Source of the DNA: Caldilineaceae bacterium
GTDB taxonomy: Bacteria; Chloroflexota; Anaerolineae; Caldilineales; Caldilineaceae
Direction of reading: 5' to 3'
Assembly (NCBI GenBank): GCA_012032975.1
Contig: JAAUPU010000074.1
Location: forward strand, 1 to 8,837
DNA length: 8,837 nucleotides
Shown here: in pieces, positions 6,717 through 8,837 of the stretch
Layout: every line of letters begins with the position of its first letter
How positions within the stretch are numbered: the first letter of the stretch is position 1
Translations under genes and position numbers: made by a program
Notes under the pieces: model-generated
Told to the model about the DNA's origin: nothing
The model's database searches: none
The model's input: the letters and a program-made list of their open reading frames with translations, nothing else

Positions 6717-7279
6717 CTATGATGATCCGTTCGTTGATGATTCGTCCGCGGTCGCAGGTATCGGTCTGGACTCCGTCTTCTGCACGAGCCATTGCTGGGC
6801 AATCATCCACGACGATTCCTCGGCTTCCATCAGGCGTGGCGTTGACGTCAAGACATATTCTTCGCCTATCGCCTGCAGAGCACCGCTCCTTTTCAATACG
6901 GCGACGACCACGGGATCGACATCGGCTAGAATCAGCAATCCGCCCTGCTCCCTGAGTTCGCTTGCATGGCGCTCGATCCATTTGATGGCGGTGCTGAGAC
7001 ACTTTGCAGCCGCGCCAACCTCTGGATATCGGCGCTCTGCAGAACGCTGCCGGTCGCCAACGCAATCGCGCTGGTCAAGGTGCACATCATCAGGATCGTG
7101 CCGGTGGTGAGCGATGAAACGATCACCGCGACGATGCCTGAGTAGAGGCCATAGACCGGGTTGACCCCGGCCAACTGGGCATAGGCCATACCTTCGGGAA
7201 TGCTGAACAGACCCGTGGCAAGGCCCGAAAGGATGTTGGGAACGAACCCTTTGCTGGGTGGCTGTGTCTCGGTGGTCAC
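6717..7279 (-). pseudogene. SulP-family anion transporter remnant, transport core deleted
   Basis: Two ends of a SulP transporter are joined with the middle missing. The GTG start at 7279 has a good AGGAG site. It opens about 86 residues that match the SulP N-terminus, including SIPEGMAYAQLAGVNPVYGLYS, nearly identical in part to the intact SulP at 3092-4810. After SADIQ (about 7022) the similarity stops. From about 7010, in a different frame, comes a STAS-like C-terminus (STAIKWIERHASELREQGG, then ILADVDP, ending TAG at 6717-6719). It aligns with the STAS domain of the intact copy. A complete gene would need about 1.7 kb; only 563 bases are present, so about 1.1 kb coding for most membrane helices is gone. 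The two parts are also out of frame. It is almost certainly non-functional, unless the gap is an assembly collapse. Confidence 0.8.
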
Positions 7280-7285
7280 GGGTGG

Positions 7286-7291
7286 CTCCTA
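7286..7291 (-). promoter_or_regulatory. Ribosome binding site overlapping the upstream stop codon
   Basis: The coding-strand TAGGAG contains both the TAG stop of the P-type ATPase and an AGGAG Shine-Dalgarno sequence, six bases before the GTG start (7277-7279) of the SulP remnant. The overlap implies translational coupling. It also supports the GTG start. Confidence 0.65.
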
Positions 7292-8837
7292 ATTCTCATA
7301 CAACATATTGGCTGTCATACCCTGGGGTGTGGCCGACTTCTTGGCTGATCCGTTGGCGTGGCCAGCGCCGTTGACCACGGCGTGGGTCGAGCCGTTGACA
7401 TGATGACCAACGCCATTACTCTTTATCGCACCATTCTCACCGTCGGGACGTGAGGATTCAGCCACGCGGGAATCACCTGACAGGCGGGAAGTATCTGCCG
7501 GCCCTTCCAGCCGACGCCGCCGATTGGGCGGGCCGAGCAATGGGCGGAAGCCGTTCATCTCCGCGGCGATGGCCGAGCCGTTGTTGATCACCACGGCGGC
7601 AACCGGATTCAGCCCGATGAACGCGGCCCAGACCATCGCAGTCAAGTTCGGCCCCAGCACGATGCTGGTATTTTGCCGCACGACGCGCATGGCATGTTTG
7701 CAGACTTCGATGGCCAGGATCAGGCTGGCCAGGTCGTCGTCCATCAACACGATATCGGACGTCTCGCGTGCCATGTCGGTGGCGCCAGCGAAGGAGACGG
7801 AGACGCTGGCATGGGCCAGCGCGGCGTGAATCGTTGATGCCGTCGCCCACAAACGCAATTGTCTTGCCGGCGTCCTGCAATTCCTTGACCACCTCCACCT
7901 TGCGTTCGGGGAAGGCTTCGGCATAGACATATTCGGGCGCAATGCCTAGCTCGGCTGCGATGGCAGTGGCTACGGATTGCACGTCGCCGCTGAGCATGTA
8001 GGGGGTGATCTTCATGTCGTGCAATGTGTCGATCACAAAGCTACTTTCCGGTCGCGCCGGGTCTTTGTAGAGGATCACACCCAGCAAGAGACCGCCCTCG
8101 GCGACATAGACCTGGGAGGCAGCGCTGGTAATAATCTCGGGATGGCGCTCGAGAAGTGGGTCGGTCGCGATCCCCAAGTTGGCCATCATGCGGTGACTGC
8201 CCACGTAGAAGATGCGGCCATCGATGGTGGCCACAACGCCCTGGCCGATCCGATATTCCCATTCTTCGCACTCGTCCAGGACGATCCCCAGATCCCGTGC
8301 GTGGCGCGTGATGGCCTCGGCCACCGGGTGGGTCAATCCTTGCTCCGCAGTTGCAGCCAACCGCAGCACCTCGTTGGGGTCGAACCCGTCCCGAGCGGTG
8401 CAGATGCCGACCACGCCGGCCTTGCCCTGGGTGAGCGTGCCGGTCTTGTCGAAGACGATGGTATCGACGTTGGCCAACTGCTCGATGGCTCGACCGCTGC
8501 GAATCAGGATGCCGTTGCGCGCCGCATAGGTGAGTGAAGAGAGGATGGCAGTGGGGACCGAGACGCGTATCCCCGTGCCGATGTCCAGCGTGATCACGCC
8601 GACGCCGCGCACGACGCTGCCGGTGGCCAATGCCGCAGATGCGCCCACCGCCAGCGTTGGCACGACAATCCGGTCGCCGATCTTGCGAGCGTAGTTTTCC
8701 ATGCGCGTATCGTGGATCGGCGCGGCCTTCATCAGCGCAACGACCACACCGGCGCGCGTGTTGTTGCCGGTGCGCTTGGTTTCGATGCGCAGCTTGCCAT
8801 TGACCAGCAAGGTGGCGGCAAAGACATCCTGGCCAAC
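7289..8837 (-). CDS. P1B-like metal-transporting P-type ATPase (C-terminal part, cut by window edge, one frameshift)
   Basis: This is the C-terminal 515 or so residues of a cation-pumping P-type ATPase of the inner membrane, which couples ATP hydrolysis to metal export or import. The reading frame is open through the right edge, so the first membrane helices and the TGE loop lie outside the window. Visible in order are the end of the actuator domain, a membrane helix pair, the phosphorylation motif DKTGTLT (Asp codon 8448-8450), the nucleotide-binding HP motif in LTHPVAEAI, and the hinge motif GDGINDS near 7830-7847. The frame then shifts; the rest (ARETSDIVLMDDDL, then a helix pair with GLNPVAAVVINNGS) continues in another frame to a TAG at 7289-7291. 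Dropping one base near 7826 restores GDGINDS-AALAHA, which is the family pattern. The helix-6 motif is DIGTGIRVSVPT instead of CPC. The tail is rich in Asn, Gly and His. It resembles the CtpC/HMA_2-associated group; the metal is unknown. Confidence 0.9.
7826..7826 (-). other. Frameshift point in the P-type ATPase
   Basis: On the coding strand the sequence after the GAT TCA codons (Asp-Ser of GDGINDS) reads CGCCGCGCTGG. Removing one C restores Ala-Ala-Leu-Ala-His-Ala and joins the two parts of the ATPase. The site is not a homopolymer, so a simple run-length error is a weaker explanation here than at the other two frameshifts. Without a correction the protein would end in unrelated Arg-rich sequence and lose its last two membrane helices. 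Confidence 0.75.

Noticed and set aside
1..8837. CRISPR array, tRNA or rRNA genes
   Set aside because: No regularly spaced repeats, no tRNA-like cloverleaf and no rRNA-like stretch were seen on either strand.

Overview
The window is bacterial and of moderately high GC, with strong Shine-Dalgarno sites and tightly packed genes. Protein styles (HMA_2-type proteins beside a Cys-less P-type ATPase, SulP transporters of this subtype, a stand-alone HhH protein) would fit Chloroflexota or a similar environmental lineage. That placement is an inference from remembered family resemblance, not from a marker gene.

Every supportable gene lies on the minus strand, so transcription runs right to left. From the right edge the order is: a P-type metal ATPase missing its N-terminus at the window edge (8837-7289, one frameshift); a SulP transporter remnant with its transport core deleted (7279-6717); a phosphoesterase of the phospholipase C/acid phosphatase family (6583-5307, one frameshift); a membrane-anchored helix-hairpin-helix protein (5280-4864); an intact 572-residue SulP transporter with a STAS domain (4810-3092); a membrane protein with a C-terminal HMA_2-like domain (3061-2372); a 92-residue protein of unknown function (2368-2090); an HMA_2-like protein with two membrane segments (2051-1404); and a glycine-zipper protein fused to a LuxR-type DNA-binding domain (1394-341, one frameshift). 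Most gaps are 3 to 53 bases, the largest is 133, and two stop codons overlap the next gene's ribosome binding site. The whole is best read as one long operon whose promoter lies beyond the right edge. Bases 1-340 hold no gene I can support, only an imperfect inverted repeat and a small hairpin.

As a set, the genes look like a membrane-centred ion-handling locus: a cation pump with no cysteine in its ion-path motif, two membrane-tethered HMA_2-like proteins without CxxC, SulP anion transport, a phosphoesterase, and a possible membrane-linked regulator at the end. The transported ions cannot be told from sequence. Four of nine genes are disrupted (three single-base frameshifts, two of them in G/C runs, and one internal deletion). 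This points either to a draft or metagenomic assembly with indel errors or to an operon that is decaying.
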